Source of the DNA: Vibrio pacinii DSM 19139
GTDB taxonomy: Bacteria > Pseudomonadota > Gammaproteobacteria > Enterobacterales > Vibrionaceae
Direction of reading: 5' to 3'
Assembly: GCF_000711795.1 (NCBI RefSeq)
Contig: NZ_JONH01000014.1
Coordinates: 62,001-126,000, forward strand
Length of the DNA: 64,000 bases
Under the pieces are notes generated by a model. The model saw only the letters and a program-made list of their open reading frames with translations, made no database searches and was not told where the DNA came from. Shown here piece after piece: positions 16,919 through 28,487 of the stretch (position 1 is the first letter of the stretch; each line of letters starts with the position of its first letter). Made by a program: the position numbers and the translations under genes.

Positions 16919-16950
16919 AAAAGCCATCAATGGAAACATTGATGGCTTTT
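16919..16950. terminator. bidirectional terminator between DUF1338 gene and crp
   Basis: AAAGCCATCAATG-GAAA-CATTGATGGCTTT, 13-bp stem with a GAAA tetraloop, flanked by A-runs on the left and Ts on the right, so it can work for the leftward crp transcript and the rightward gene. Confidence 0.9.
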
Positions 16951-16974
16951 AACATTTCTAAACGTTAATTGAGA

Positions 16975-17607
16975 TTAACGTGTGCCGTACACAACAATAG
17001 TTTTGCCGTGGGCAGAAATTAAGTTTTGCTCTTCAAGCATCTTCAAGATACGACCTACAGTCTCACGAGAACAACCAACAATTTGGCCGATTTCCTGACG
17101 AGTGATCTTGATTTGCATACCGTCTGGGTGAGTCATCGCATCAGGTTGTTTTGCAAGGTTAAGTAGCGTTTGCGCGATACGGCCAGTAACGTCTAGGAAC
17201 GCAAGGTCACCGACTTTTTGGCTTGTCACTTGTAGACGACTTGCCATTTGCGCTGACAGACGCATTAAGATGTCTGGGTTAACTTGAATTAGCTGACGGA
17301 ATTTCTTGAATGAAATCTCCGCGACTTCACAAGGAGATTTTGCTCGAACCCATGCGGTACGTTCTTGATCTTCTTCGAACAAGCCAAGTTCGCCAATAAA
17401 GTCGCCTTGGTTGAGGTAAGAAAGAATCATTTCTTTACCTTCTTCATCCTTGATAAGTACCGCCACAGAACCTTTTACGATGTAGTACAAAGTTTCTGCT
17501 TTTTCGCCCGCATGGATCAGCGTGCTTTTTGATGGGTACTTATGAATATGACAATGTGAAAGAAACCATTCTAATGTTGGATCGGTTTGAGGTTTACCTA
17601 GAACCAT
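16975..17607 (-). CDS. crp: cAMP receptor protein
   Basis: 210-residue global regulator that binds cAMP and activates or represses many promoters. The cAMP pocket is visible in [19 protein letters not shown] (Glu73, Arg83, Thr84; Ser replaces Thr in E. coli) and Thr128/Ser129 of the C helix. The helix-turn-helix recognition helix CSRETVGRI supplies Arg181, Glu182 and Arg186. Length and sequence match other Vibrio CRPs. The 243-bp region upstream holds a CRP-like site that could give autoregulation. Confidence 0.97.
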   Translation of the reverse strand: MVLGKPQTDPTLEWFLSHCHIHKYPSKSTLIHAGEKAETLYYIVKGSVAVLIKDEEGKEMILSYLNQGDFIGELGLFEEDQERTAWVRAKSPCEVAEISFKKFRQLIQVNPDILMRLSAQMASRLQVTSQKVGDLAFLDVTGRIAQTLLNLAKQPDAMTHPDGMQIKITRQEIGQIVGCSRETVGRILKMLEEQNLISAHGKTIVVYGTR

Positions 17608-17801
17608 AATATCTCACTTCCTCTGCAGGGTATGCTTGCTGCTTTCCATGTTGTAGCTAAGCCTTAGATTAAGACTTGCTAGGATAAGAGCACTTTATAA
17701 ATGCTGCAAGCCAACTTGTGTTTCGGTAACAAATAGTATCCTTTTTCGAAAACGATTTCTTGATTTTAATCGGTTCCGGATAAGGTTTTACTATACAAAA
17801 A

Positions 17802-17817
17802 TGTGCACATGATCACG
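17802..17817. promoter_or_regulatory. candidate CRP-binding site upstream of crp
   Basis: TGTGC-ACATGA-TCACG matches 8 of 10 bases of TGTGA-N6-TCACA. It lies 195 bp before the crp start codon, consistent with the known habit of crp genes to be autoregulated. Confidence 0.5.
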
Positions 17818-17850
17818 GTATGAAAAGTAATCGTGTTTTAGCTGTGAGCT

Positions 17851-18720
17851 CTAGCCAATTTTTCCAGTTTCAATTAATTGTTGCAGGATCGGCCTGACAA
17901 TTAGCTCCATGGCGAAACTCATTTTACCGCCTGGCACAACCAGTGTGTTATGGCGTGACATAAATGAGCCATCGATCATGGCGAGTAAATAAGGGAAGTC
18001 GACATTCTTGATACCACGTAATCGAATGACGACAAAACTCTCATCTAAACTTGGAATGCCTTTAGCGTTGAGCGGGTTGGAGGTGTCGACCGTAGGGACA
18101 CGTTGAAAGTTAATGTGGGTGCGCGAAAACTGCGGAGTAATGTAGTTCAGATAGTCGTCCATTGAACGAACAATCGAATCCATCACCGCTTCTCGTGAGT
18201 GGCCGCGATCGCGAGTATCACGAACAAACTTTTGAATCCACTCTAAGTTGACGATCGGCACCATTCCAATTAGGAAATCGACATGTTGCGCGACGTTGAC
18301 TTCACCATCGACCACGCCACCGTGCAAACCTTCATAAAAGAGAACGTCTGAATTTTCCGGAAGATCTTGCCAAGGGGTGAAGGTGCCGGGCATTTGATTA
18401 TAAGGCACTGCTTCATCGAAGGTATGCAGGTAACGACGCATCTGGCCTATCCCTTCTTGGCCATACTTACGAAAGAACTCGGCGATGGCACCAAAATCAT
18501 TCGCTTGTGGGCCAAAGTAACTGATGTGGCGACCTTGTTCACGTGCTTTGCGTATTTCGACGTCCATCTCTGGACGGGTAAAACGGTGGAAGCTATCCCC
18601 TTCAATCCAAGCGGGTTTAATGCTCATCATGTTGAACATTTTACGGAACGCTTCTGATGTTGTTGTCGTTCCAGCTCCGGAGGAACCAGTTACGGCAATA
18701 ATTGGGTGTTTTGCTGACAT
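17851..18720 (-). CDS. prkB: phosphoribulokinase-family P-loop kinase
   Basis: 289 residues. Walker A GSSGAGTTTTSEAF (12-25) and motifs EGDSFHRF and YEGLHGG, shared with phosphoribulokinases. No Calvin-cycle gene is visible, so the true substrate in this heterotroph is unknown. Sits between yheU and crp as in Escherichia and other vibrios. 90 bp separate it from yheU, so it may have its own promoter. Confidence 0.88.
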   Translation of the reverse strand: MSAKHPIIAVTGSSGAGTTTTSEAFRKMFNMMSIKPAWIEGDSFHRFTRPEMDVEIRKAREQGRHISYFGPQANDFGAIAEFFRKYGQEGIGQMRRYLHTFDEAVPYNQMPGTFTPWQDLPENSDVLFYEGLHGGVVDGEVNVAQHVDFLIGMVPIVNLEWIQKFVRDTRDRGHSREAVMDSIVRSMDDYLNYITPQFSRTHINFQRVPTVDTSNPLNAKGIPSLDESFVVIRLRGIKNVDFPYLLAMIDGSFMSRHNTLVVPGGKMSFAMELIVRPILQQLIETGKIG

Positions 18721-18810
18721 GACAAACCTTGTCTGTAAATAACTATCCTGTATACGCTTACCACTATACCATGCTTTAACTTAGCGTCACGGTATGATGT
18801 GCTTTAAAAG

Positions 18811-19023
18811 CTAAAGTTGGCGTCTGAGTTGAATATCAACCGTTTCATGCAGCTCTGAAAAAACCACAACGGCCTCGCCGGATTCAAGCTGGGTTTTGAT
18901 TTGGTCGATTTTGTCTTGCAGAGAAATTTCCACATCGCCGTAATCCGTGCCTTCACGCAAGATGAACTCACGGATAAGATTGTCTAGCGTTTGTGGATCG
19001 ATTTGTTGCCATGGAACGATCAT
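18811..19023 (-). CDS. yheU: YheU family protein
   Basis: 70-residue conserved protein of unknown function (UPF0270). Typical start [17 protein letters not shown] and core [16 protein letters not shown]. Gene of the leftward yheS-TIGR02444-yheT-yheU operon; 43 bp after yheT. Confidence 0.88.
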   Translation of the reverse strand: MIVPWQQIDPQTLDNLIREFILREGTDYGDVEISLQDKIDQIKTQLESGEAVVVFSELHETVDIQLRRQL

Positions 19024-19066
19024 AAATACCTCGTTACTTTATGCTCGGAAATGGAATAAGGCGCGA

Positions 19067-20044
19067 TTATGCTGAAACTGCCAAACTTTGATAGTAGGCG
19101 GGCAGAGCCTCTTCAAGCCAAAAGCGCGGTTTGAGTGCGCTGCCGCTGACAAATCCGACATGTCCGCCTTGGTCAAAAAGCCGATAGTCGATGTTTTCTG
19201 GCAGCACGTATTTAGGAATGACCGCCTCGGTCATAAACGGATCGTCTTTGGCATGAATAATCTGGGTTGGCAGTTGAATCTGTTTGAGGCGATGAATACC
19301 TGAACACTGCTGGTAGTAGTCTTGAGCATCTTTAAATCCGTGCAGTGGTGCGGTGATCAGGTCATCAAACTCATACAGTTTAGTGACTCGCTTGATATGT
19401 TGGTAACTAAGACCAAGCTCGCCTTTTAACAGATGATGTTTTTGTAGCGCGCTCTTTTTCAGCGAAGCGAGTAAGTAGTTTTTGTACAGCTTAGAAAAGC
19501 CTTGCTCTATGCGCTTTGAACAAGAGGATAAATCTAATGGTGCTGAGACGATGGTTGCCGCATCAAGCAGTGGTTCATCTCGATATTGAGCCAGATAGTT
19601 GGCCAACATATTGCCGCCCAAAGAGATGCCCACGGCTATTTTAGTCTGGTGCGGGAAAAGCTCATCAAGGTATTCGAGGAAGAAACGCGCGTCTTCTATC
19701 TCGCCCGAATGGTAGGCGCGTGCAAGCTTATTGGGTTTACCACCGCAGCCGCGAAAGTGCATCATGACCGCACGCCAACCCTGCTGGGCAAAGGCGTTCA
19801 TTAAGCCGTTAGTGTACGGACTGTAGAAACATCCTTCCAAACCGTGAAACAACACAAACAGAGGTTTGTGTTGGGACGCTTGTGAGGTCATCGGTTCGCT
19901 CCAAGCGATATCAAGAAAGTCCCCATCTGGAGTATCTAAGGTTTGCCACACGGGCTCAAACAACGCCTTTTTACGAATAAAGCGCGGGACGAGTGTTTGC
20001 AGGTGCGGGTTGGCTAATCCTTTAGCCGCAACAAATTGAGTCAT
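19067..20044 (-). CDS. yheT: alpha/beta hydrolase YheT
   Basis: 325 residues. Nucleophile elbow GISLGGN with Ser141, acid Asp267 or 268 in HAKDDPF, His295 in GGHVGF, and the oxyanion motif FHGLEG near residue 67-71. Belongs to the ABHD1/3 (YheT) group of putative hydrolases; substrate unknown. Begins 9 bp after the preceding TIGR02444-type gene. Confidence 0.9.
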   Translation of the reverse strand: MTQFVAAKGLANPHLQTLVPRFIRKKALFEPVWQTLDTPDGDFLDIAWSEPMTSQASQHKPLFVLFHGLEGCFYSPYTNGLMNAFAQQGWRAVMMHFRGCGGKPNKLARAYHSGEIEDARFFLEYLDELFPHQTKIAVGISLGGNMLANYLAQYRDEPLLDAATIVSAPLDLSSCSKRIEQGFSKLYKNYLLASLKKSALQKHHLLKGELGLSYQHIKRVTKLYEFDDLITAPLHGFKDAQDYYQQCSGIHRLKQIQLPTQIIHAKDDPFMTEAVIPKYVLPENIDYRLFDQGGHVGFVSGSALKPRFWLEEALPAYYQSLAVSA

Positions 20045-20053
20045 GTGGTTTCT

Positions 20054-20533
20054 CTAGGGGTTAGCTCGTTTATCGACAGGTTGAGCGAACACTGAATAGA
20101 GCGGTTCTCCGCCAAGTTGACGACAGTAGCGCAGGGCTAACGGTTCACTGTGATTAACCTGCAGTGTGATACTGTTAACGCAATCGACCAGATCAGATTG
20201 CTGCTGCTTTTCGAGTTGCAACTCAAATTGAAGTGATTCGCGGTAGAGAGTATCAGGGAGGTGGAATTTAAGCTTTCGCCTCAGTTCACGATAGTTGAGC
20301 AATAACGCTTCACTGCGCCCAAGACACTCTTCAATATGGTGCCAATCTTGCTCTGAAAAACTCACCTGCTGCTCATCAAGCCATTTTAGAAGGAGCAGCA
20401 GATTGACGTTACCTTTGTACTGATTTTGTAAAGTTAAGCACGCTGATTTTACTTCTCGCACACTGTAGTATTGCAAGCTGAATTGCCATAGCCTTTCTAG
20501 TGTTAGAGAAATTTTAACGTGCTCTGAACTCAT
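20054..20533 (-). CDS. TIGR02444-type conserved protein
   Basis: 159-residue cytoplasmic protein of unknown function, found next to yheS/yheT in vibrios and relatives. Helical, with LWQFSLQYYSVREVKSACL near the N-terminus and LLLLLKWLDEQ. The start overlaps the yheS stop by 4 bp, so the two are translationally coupled. Confidence 0.8.
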   Translation of the reverse strand: MSSEHVKISLTLERLWQFSLQYYSVREVKSACLTLQNQYKGNVNLLLLLKWLDEQQVSFSEQDWHHIEECLGRSEALLLNYRELRRKLKFHLPDTLYRESLQFELQLEKQQQSDLVDCVNSITLQVNHSEPLALRYCRQLGGEPLYSVFAQPVDKRANP

Positions 20534-22452
20534 TGATTATCGAACTCCAGTTCCATCTGTTCTAGTTGCTCTTGGATTGCCATCCATTCCATCTCGACTT
20601 CTTCAAGCGCGCTTTTACTGTTGGCTTGACTAGCGAGTACTTGATTAAGTTTAGCTTTATTTTCGGCTTGATAAAGTGAGTTGTCAGAGAGCTGAGTTTC
20701 AGCCTCGGCCAATGTTGCCCCTAACTTATCCATTTTCGCTTCCAGTTTTGTCAGGTTCTTGCGAATTGGTGCCGTTTGTTTACGAAACTCAGCTTCACGG
20801 CGTTTTTGCTCTTTTTTCGCCGCCGCGCTATTGGTTGAGTCTTTTTCAGGTAGATCGGCTTGGGCGTCGCGACGCTCTTGCTTTTGCTGCTCAGTTAGCC
20901 ATTTATAGTAGTCGTTAAGGTCACCATCAAAGGGCGCGACTTGACGGTCATGGACTAGGTAGAGGTCGTCGGTAGTGGCTCGCAGTAAATAGCGATCGTG
21001 CGAGACGATAACCATTGCCCCTTCAAAGGTTTGCAGAGCGAAAGTCAGCGCTTGACGCATGTCGAGATCAAGGTGGTTGGTTGGCTCATCGAGCAGTAAT
21101 AGGTTCGGTTTTTGCCACACGATCAGTGCCAGAACCAAGCGCGCTTTTTCGCCGCCCGAGAATGGCGCGACTTTCTCAAGTGCTTTTTCACCTTGGAACC
21201 CAAAACTGCCTAGATAGTTGCGTAATTCCAGCTCATTCTTATCGGGGGCGATTTGCATCATATGTTGCAACGGCGTCTCTTCTGGATGCAGTGTCTCAAG
21301 TTGATGCTGAGCAAAGTAACCAATCTTAACCCCTTGCGAATAAGTGAGATCGCCACCTTGTGGTTTGAGATCGCGTGAGAGCATTTTGATTAAGGTTGAT
21401 TTACCAGCGCCATTGCGACCAAGTAGACCAATGCGACTGCCGGGCACCAAGTTAAGGCGGATCTTTTCTAAGATCAGGGTGTCATCGTAACCAGCGCTGA
21501 CTTCATCCATCATAATGATCGGGTTTGGCAACGCATCGGGCTTGCGAAACTCAAAGCTAAATGGATTATCAAATTGCGCAGGTAGCACTTTTTCCATCCG
21601 TTCGAGCGCTTTAATGCGACTTTGCGCCTGGCGTGCTTTGGATGCTTTGTAGCGAAAGCGGTCAATGTAGCTTTGCATGTGCGCCATTTGCTTTTGCTGC
21701 TTCTGAAACGTTGCTTGTTGCAGCATCAGTTTCTGGGCGCGTTGATCTTCAAAAGACGAGTAGTTGCCGGTGTACTCATTGAGGAGCTGGTTTTCAACAT
21801 GGATGATACGGTTGACGACCGGGTCAAGGAAATCACGGTCATGCGAGATCAAGATAAGCGTGCCCGGGTAGTTCTGTAGCCAACGTTCAAGCCACATTAC
21901 CGCGTCTAAATCCAAGTGGTTGGTAGGTTCGTCGAGCAGCAATAAGTCGGAGCGACACAGTAGAGCCTGAGCTAGGTTGAGACGCATACGCCACCCCCCA
22001 GAGAACTGAGTTAAGCTCCAGCTCATTTGCTGTTGACTGAAACCTAAACCATCAAGCAGTTCTGCCGCACGGGCACGAATGCTATAGCCGCCAATGGTTT
22101 CTATTTTGCCATGAATTTCTGCGACTAAAGTGCCGTTGTCTTGCTGTTCTGCCTTGGCAAGATCCGCTTCGAGGCCACGGTACTCACGATCACCATCTAT
22201 GACGTATTCAATCGCGCTACGCTCTATTGCCGGGGTCTCTTGCGCGACCCAAGCCAGTTCCCAATGAGCGGGCTTAGAAAAATGGCCAGCATCAATGGAG
22301 AGTTGATCTTTAATTAGGGCGAATAAGGTCGACTTACCACAGCCGTTTTTCCCGACCAGGCCAACTTTATCGCCCGGTTGAATAGTTGCTGAGGCCTGTT
22401 CAAGCAGAGGTTTTCCGCCACGCAGCAGTTGGATGCCAGAGAAGGTTATCAT
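20530..22452 (-). CDS. yheS: ABC-F ATPase YheS
   Basis: 640 residues with two ABC domains and no membrane segment. Walker A GKNGCGKST and GRNGAGKST, signatures FSGGWRMRLNLAQAL and FSGGEKARLVLAL, and Walker B LLLLDEPTNHLDLD in both halves. A linker rich in Gln/Lys (about residues 240-290) and a charged coiled-coil tail (about 540-640) follow the ABC-F plan. These proteins act on ribosomes. First gene of the leftward operon; a 157-bp divergent promoter region separates it from kefG. Confidence 0.92.
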   Translation of the reverse strand: MITFSGIQLLRGGKPLLEQASATIQPGDKVGLVGKNGCGKSTLFALIKDQLSIDAGHFSKPAHWELAWVAQETPAIERSAIEYVIDGDREYRGLEADLAKAEQQDNGTLVAEIHGKIETIGGYSIRARAAELLDGLGFSQQQMSWSLTQFSGGWRMRLNLAQALLCRSDLLLLDEPTNHLDLDAVMWLERWLQNYPGTLILISHDRDFLDPVVNRIIHVENQLLNEYTGNYSSFEDQRAQKLMLQQATFQKQQKQMAHMQSYIDRFRYKASKARQAQSRIKALERMEKVLPAQFDNPFSFEFRKPDALPNPIIMMDEVSAGYDDTLILEKIRLNLVPGSRIGLLGRNGAGKSTLIKMLSRDLKPQGGDLTYSQGVKIGYFAQHQLETLHPEETPLQHMMQIAPDKNELELRNYLGSFGFQGEKALEKVAPFSGGEKARLVLALIVWQKPNLLLLDEPTNHLDLDMRQALTFALQTFEGAMVIVSHDRYLLRATTDDLYLVHDRQVAPFDGDLNDYYKWLTEQQKQERRDAQADLPEKDSTNSAAAKKEQKRREAEFRKQTAPIRKNLTKLEAKMDKLGATLAEAETQLSDNSLYQAENKAKLNQVLASQANSKSALEEVEMEWMAIQEQLEQMELEFDNQ

Positions 22453-22609
22453 AATGTTTGCTATATCTTTGCTCGTGATGGGTCGAATAGTAGGGCAGTT
22501 GGCTCACTATGTCGATTATTGCGTTATTCTGGTGAACCACGTATAACAATCTGATAACGATGAAAATCATCTTAGTCATATAAGTAAGATAAGGATTGCA
22601 GTCGAAGGA

Positions 22610-23200
22610 ATGGAGACGACAGCCGCAAATAAACCGAAAGTGCTAGTGCTTTACGCTCACCCTGAGCCACAGGCGTCGGTTGCTAACCAGATGATGATCA
22701 AGAAAATAGAGTCTCTTGAGCATGTTACTGTGCATGACCTCTATGCGCATTACCCCGATTTTTTTATCGATGTTGTCGCCGAGCAAAAGTTGCTTGATGG
22801 CCATGACGTGATAGTTTTTCATCACCCTCTCTATATGTATTCCTGCCCCGCGCTGTTGAAAGAGTGGCTCGACAGAGTGCTTGGCAAAGGGTTCGCCTTT
22901 GGTAAAGGGGAAGCACTAAAAGGCAAATACTGGCGTAGTGTCATTACTACCGGTGGCAAACAAGAGGCGTTTGGCCGCAGTGGTTATAACCGCTATCCCT
23001 TGGCCGAAATTCTGCAACCTTTCGAATTGACTGCAGCGCTATGTCAGATGCATTGGATTGAACCTCTGGTGCTCTATTGGGCGCGCAATGTTGATGAAGT
23101 GGAACGTTATCAACACGCGGAGGCTTATCGGCACTGGTTGCTTGACCCATTGGCGGTATTTGAATCGGCACAAGGAGAAGCTCATGGTAGTGGAAAGTAA
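22610..23200 (+). CDS. kefG: KefG, ancillary flavoprotein of glutathione-gated K+ efflux
   Basis: 196 residues, NAD(P)H-quinone-reductase-like flavodoxin fold. [13 protein letters not shown] at the N-terminus, [22 protein letters not shown] and [10 protein letters not shown] around the FMN site. It is required for full activity of KefB. The 3' end overlaps kefB by 17 bp, tying the two together. Confidence 0.9.
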   Translation: METTAANKPKVLVLYAHPEPQASVANQMMIKKIESLEHVTVHDLYAHYPDFFIDVVAEQKLLDGHDVIVFHHPLYMYSCPALLKEWLDRVLGKGFAFGKGEALKGKYWRSVITTGGKQEAFGRSGYNRYPLAEILQPFELTAALCQMHWIEPLVLYWARNVDEVERYQHAEAYRHWLLDPLAVFESAQGEAHGSGK

Positions 23201-24980
23201 TTTTCTCCAAAGTAGTGTTATTTTTCTCACTGCAGCAGTCGTTGCTGTACCGATAGCTCAGCGTCTCGGTTTGGGCTCGGTGCTCGGTTATTTATTAGCT
23301 GGCATCGCAATCGGCCCGTGGGGGCTGGGTTTAATTCGCGATGTGGAGGCGATTCTCCATTTTGCTGAGTTTGGCGTGGTGCTGCTGCTGTTCTTGATTG
23401 GTTTGGAGCTTAACCCGAAAAAACTGCTGCAAATGAAGGGGCCTATTTTAGGTTTAGGTGGCGCCCAAGTGGTGATCACCACGTTAGTCCTCGCGAGCAT
23501 TGCTTATGCCGTCGGGACATCGTGGCAAACCAGCTTAGTGATTGGTATGGGGTTGGCGCTCTCGTCAACGGCGATTGCTTTACGTGTGATTGATGAACAA
23601 GGCTTGGCCGGCAGTGAAACGGGTCAGTCAGGCTTTGCGGTGTTGCTGTTCCAAGACATCGCGGTGATCCCAATGTTGGCGGTATTGCCCGTACTGGCGG
23701 GGAATACCGCGGGCGATTGGTTAGATGCATTGTGGATGCTAGCTGGGGTTGTCGGTTTACTGTTCGGTGGTCACTTTTTACTGCGCCCGCTGTTTCGCTA
23801 TGTGGTGCTGAGCGGTGTACGTGAGTTGTTTACCGTGGCGGCGCTGTTATTGGTGATTGGTATCGCTCTGGTGATGGAGCGCATCGGTTTATCAATGGCT
23901 TTAGGGACCTTCCTTGCGGGTGTGCTGCTGGCGGAAAGTGAATATCGACACGAGCTTGAAATTGCGATCGAACCGTTCAAAGGGTTATTGCTTGGGCTGT
24001 TTTTTATTGCTGTTGGTATGGCGGTCAACTTAGGGTTACTGGCGTTGCAGCCAGTCGCGGTACTGTCAGCGGTCTTTGCTTTGGTCGCAGTGAAAGGCTT
24101 TATTCTTTATGTGTTGGCAAGGCTCGCCGGTAGTCGAGACAAAGCTCGTAGCAAAATGGCGGCGATTTTGAGTCAAGGCGGGGAATTTGCCTTTGTGATC
24201 TTTACCGCCGCAAGCAGCGAAGGTCTGCTTGATGAGCAACAAACGGCGTTTTTATTGGTTGTGGTCAGCTTGTCGATGGTGACGACGCCACTGCTGTTAA
24301 TGGCGCAAAGTAAATGGTATGCAAGACGGCTGAACATTGAGACAGAAACACAACTGAAAAGTGATGTTATCAACAAGCAGCCACGCGTGATTATTGCCGG
24401 TTTCGGTCGCTTCGGTCAGATCATTGGCCGTTTAATGTACGCCAACAAAATCAAGGTCACGGTATTAGAGAGTGATGCCAGCCAGATTAAGCTGTTACGT
24501 AAATACGGCTACAAGGTTTTTTATGGTGATGCGACTCAATTAGACTTGCTGCGTGCGGCGGGTGCTGATAAAGCCGAAGCCATGGTGATTTGTACCGACT
24601 CACCAGATGAAATCATGAAAATCATCGAACTGTGTCAAACGCACTTTCCGCAACTTAAATTGCTCGCTCGTGCACGCAGTCGCGTAGAAGCGTATCAGCT
24701 GTTAAGCCATGGGGTAGATAATTACTCAAGAGAAACCTTCTTAGGCGCGCTCGACTTAGGTCGTCAGGCATTAGTCAGTATGGGCATGCACCCTTATCAA
24801 GCTAAGCGTGCAGAAGCGCACTTCAGAAAATTAGATAATGCGATGCTTAAAGAGTTACTTCCTCAGCATAATGATGATAAACAATTGGCCTCAAGAGCCA
24901 AAGAAGCCCGTAAAGAACTAGAAGAGATTTTCGGTCGTGAATTAGAAAGCGATCGACAAGCTAAAAACTTCTGGGATTAG
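23184..24980 (+). CDS. kefB: glutathione-regulated K+/H+ antiporter KefB
   Basis: 598 residues from ATG 23184, behind AAGGAG. The N-terminal two thirds is a CPA2 antiporter domain with about 12-13 membrane segments ([47 protein letters not shown]). The C-terminal RCK/TrkA-N domain starts near residue 400 ([19 protein letters not shown]). It protects against electrophiles by K+ release and cytoplasm acidification. An in-frame ATG at 23058 exists inside kefG but would add 42 non-family residues. Confidence 0.93.
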   Translation: MVVESNFLQSSVIFLTAAVVAVPIAQRLGLGSVLGYLLAGIAIGPWGLGLIRDVEAILHFAEFGVVLLLFLIGLELNPKKLLQMKGPILGLGGAQVVITTLVLASIAYAVGTSWQTSLVIGMGLALSSTAIALRVIDEQGLAGSETGQSGFAVLLFQDIAVIPMLAVLPVLAGNTAGDWLDALWMLAGVVGLLFGGHFLLRPLFRYVVLSGVRELFTVAALLLVIGIALVMERIGLSMALGTFLAGVLLAESEYRHELEIAIEPFKGLLLGLFFIAVGMAVNLGLLALQPVAVLSAVFALVAVKGFILYVLARLAGSRDKARSKMAAILSQGGEFAFVIFTAASSEGLLDEQQTAFLLVVVSLSMVTTPLLLMAQSKWYARRLNIETETQLKSDVINKQPRVIIAGFGRFGQIIGRLMYANKIKVTVLESDASQIKLLRKYGYKVFYGDATQLDLLRAAGADKAEAMVICTDSPDEIMKIIELCQTHFPQLKLLARARSRVEAYQLLSHGVDNYSRETFLGALDLGRQALVSMGMHPYQAKRAEAHFRKLDNAMLKELLPQHNDDKQLASRAKEARKELEEIFGRELESDRQAKNFWD

Positions 24981-25000
24981 TCCAATAATAGAGTTGTAAC

Positions 25001-25195
25001 ATGAAAAAAAGATTTATTGCCGGAGCACGTTGCCCTAAATGTGCAGCACAAGACACCTTACGTTGGTGGATAGAGAATAATATTGAATTAGTTGAGTGTG
25101 TTGAGTGTCATCACCAAGACCAACGCACACCGCAAACTGTCGATAAAACCGAACACAGCGGACAAACAATGATCGGGATTTTTAAACCAGATTGA
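25001..25195 (+). CDS. yheV: YheV family zinc-ribbon protein
   Basis: 64 residues. CPKC near residue 11-14 and CVEC near 38-41 form a four-Cys zinc ribbon; the tail ends IGIFKPD as in other YheV. Lies 20 bp after kefB, so same operon. Function unknown. Confidence 0.88.
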   Translation: MKKRFIAGARCPKCAAQDTLRWWIENNIELVECVECHHQDQRTPQTVDKTEHSGQTMIGIFKPD

Positions 25196-25284
25196 TTGTG
25201 TTTCTATAAATCATCCCCATAATACCCCGATAGAAAGTTTACAGACCTTAATCAAGTAGGGTCCTAATTCTCCTTGGAGTTAAT

Positions 25285-25872
25285 ATGAAAATTGAAAAGA
25301 ACGTAGTTGTAAGTCTTGCTTACCAAGTAAAACTTGAAGACGGTGCGGTTGTTGATCAATCGACAGTGGACGCGCCACTTGATTACTTGCACGGCAACGA
25401 CAACCTAATCACAGGTCTTGAAACCGCACTTGAAGGCAAAGAGGCGGGCGAGAAGTTCTCTGTGACTGTTTCTCCTGAAGAAGCGTACGGTGAGCACAAC
25501 GATGCTCTAGTACAGCGCGTTCCTGCTGAAGTATTCCAAGGCGTTGAAGAAATCGAAGTTGGCATGCGTTTCCTTGCGGATACTGACCAAGGTCCGATCC
25601 CTGTTGAAGTAACAGAAGTAGACGGCGATGAAGTGGTTGTCGATGGTAACCACATGCTAGCAGGCCAAACGTTGACGTTTGATGTTGAAGTGATTGCGCT
25701 TCGTGAAGCAACAGCAGAAGAGATCGAACACGGCCATGTGCATCAAGCAGGCGGCTGTGGTCACGATCATGACCATGACCACGAAGGTGGCTGTTGTGGT
25801 GGCGAAGGCCACGACCATGGTGAAGAGAAAAAAGAAGGCTGCTGCGGTGGCGGTAGCTGCGGCTCTCACTAA
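25285..25872 (+). CDS. slyD: FKBP-type peptidyl-prolyl isomerase SlyD
   Basis: 195 residues. FKBP domain with insert-in-flap (1-about 145) and a metal-binding tail rich in His, Cys and Gly (HDHDHDHEGGCCGG and CCGGGSCGSH). SlyD is a folding helper and delivers nickel to hydrogenase in E. coli; the tail suggests metal storage here too. LGV site TTGGAG ahead of ATG. A terminator follows directly. Confidence 0.95.
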   Translation: MKIEKNVVVSLAYQVKLEDGAVVDQSTVDAPLDYLHGNDNLITGLETALEGKEAGEKFSVTVSPEEAYGEHNDALVQRVPAEVFQGVEEIEVGMRFLADTDQGPIPVEVTEVDGDEVVVDGNHMLAGQTLTFDVEVIALREATAEEIEHGHVHQAGGCGHDHDHDHEGGCCGGEGHDHGEEKKEGCCGGGSCGSH

Positions 25873-25891
25873 TCGCTTAGTGAGTGACTGA

Positions 25892-25928
25892 AAAAGGCGC
25901 TTCCTGCTATGCGAGGGGCGCCTTTTTT
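25892..25928 (+). terminator. slyD terminator
   Basis: AAAAGGCGC (25892-25900) pairs with GCGCCTTTT (25918-25926), then Ts; 19 bp after the slyD stop. Confidence 0.88.
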
Positions 25929-25967
25929 GTTATTTATGGGTGACGTTTTCCTATCGAGATAGACACT

Positions 25968-26909
25968 ATGACGCAACCTTTTGCCATCGCAATTCATGGC
26001 GGCGCAGGGACAATTTTACGTGAGCAGATGAGCGACGAGCTGAAAGCCGCTATTTTAGATGACTTAGAGCAGTCGGTTCGTCGTGGTCATCAGGTGTTAG
26101 AGCAGGGCGGTGATGCGTTAGATGCGGTGGTTGCCGCAGTAAAAGTGCTAGAAGACTCGCCCAATTTTAATGCCGGTAAAGGTTCCGTTTTGACCAACAA
26201 AGAGATGGTTGAGATGGATGCCTCTGTGATGCATGGCAAAGTGCTTGATGCCGGTGCGGTTGCTGGCGTACGCCATATTAAGAACCCGATTGAACTGGCC
26301 CGTGATGTGATGAACCAAAGTCATCATGTGCTACTGATTGGCGAAGGTGCCGAGGCGTTTGCTTTCGAGCACGGTCATGCATTTACAGAGCAAGACTATT
26401 TCTTTACTGACCGACGTTATGAGCAACTGCAATCGATGAAACAAAAGGGGTTGTTTGCGCTCTCTGAATCGAAATACCCCGACGACAAAAAGTTTGGTAC
26501 TGTCGGTGCGGTAGCTCTTGACCAAGATGGTAACCTTGCTGCGGCGACCAGTACTGGTGGCATTACCAATAAGCAATATGGCCGTGTCGGTGACTCAGCC
26601 ATTATCGGTGCTGGCACTTATGCCGAAAATGGCAATGTGGCGGTGTCGACCACAGGCATGGGCGAATTCTTTATTCGAAAAACGGTGGCGAGCGATGTGG
26701 CTGCGCGGATGCGCTATTTACAGCAAGATGTTCATGTAGCAAGTGAAAGTGTTATCCAGGGTGAGCTTAAAGCAATGGGTGGCGAAGGCGGTTTAATCGC
26801 GATTGATAGCCAAGGTGAGGTTCACTTTGCGATGAACAGTTCTGGAATGTATCGCGCCTGTATCGATATTGCTGGCAAGCTAAGCATTAAAATTTACGCC
26901 GACGAATAG
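25968..26909 (+). CDS. iaaA: isoaspartyl peptidase / L-asparaginase (Ntn hydrolase)
   Basis: 313 residues. Cleaved into two subunits before the nucleophile Thr178 in KFG-TVGAVAL; this junction is visible. N-terminal IAIHGGAGTI and NFNAGKGSVLT, plus GRVGDSAIIGAGTYAE and STTGMGEFFIR of the small subunit, are typical. Removes isoaspartyl residues from damaged peptides. No neighbour points to another pathway. Confidence 0.9.
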   Translation: MTQPFAIAIHGGAGTILREQMSDELKAAILDDLEQSVRRGHQVLEQGGDALDAVVAAVKVLEDSPNFNAGKGSVLTNKEMVEMDASVMHGKVLDAGAVAGVRHIKNPIELARDVMNQSHHVLLIGEGAEAFAFEHGHAFTEQDYFFTDRRYEQLQSMKQKGLFALSESKYPDDKKFGTVGAVALDQDGNLAAATSTGGITNKQYGRVGDSAIIGAGTYAENGNVAVSTTGMGEFFIRKTVASDVAARMRYLQQDVHVASESVIQGELKAMGGEGGLIAIDSQGEVHFAMNSSGMYRACIDIAGKLSIKIYADE

Positions 26910-26990
26910 AATAATCGTAGAAAAATTGCGCTTAAATTATGCTAAGTCAATAATTTAGTCTTGACTAGGGTTGGTGTGTTTAAAAAATGA

Positions 26991-27019
26991 CTGCAAGAAG
27001 TGTGATTCAGTGCTAGAAT
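26991..27019 (+). promoter_or_regulatory. extended -10 promoter for purA
   Basis: TGCTAGAAT (27011-27019) forms an extended -10; CTGCAA at 26991-26996 is a weak -35 with 17-bp spacing. This leaves a leader of about 25 nt before the ATG at 27051. I see no clear PurR box. Confidence 0.45.
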
Positions 27020-27029
27020 CCATTTTTAA

Positions 27030-28367
<1,338 letters not shown>

Positions 28368-28392
28368 TCTCTGATTGATTTCAAATAGTTAT

Positions 28393-28421
28393 AAAGCCAG
28401 CGCTAAGTCGCTGGTTTTTTT
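28393..28421 (+). terminator. purA terminator
   Basis: CCAGCG-ctaagt-CGCTGG (28397-28414) followed by seven T, 29 bp after the purA stop. Confidence 0.9.
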
Positions 28422-28487
28422 ATGACCATTTTTCTTGAAATCTCATGCGGTTACGGCAACAATTTGCCATGTGACGGCAATTTTGAT

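Noticed and set aside
23058..23183. Longer KefB start at 23058
   Set aside because: Adds 42 residues inside kefG that are not hydrophobic or family-like; ATG 23184 has AAGGAG and a normal KefB N-terminus.
25733..25869. His/Cys-rich repeats in slyD as a separate repeat element
   Set aside because: They are the coding sequence of the normal SlyD metal-binding tail.
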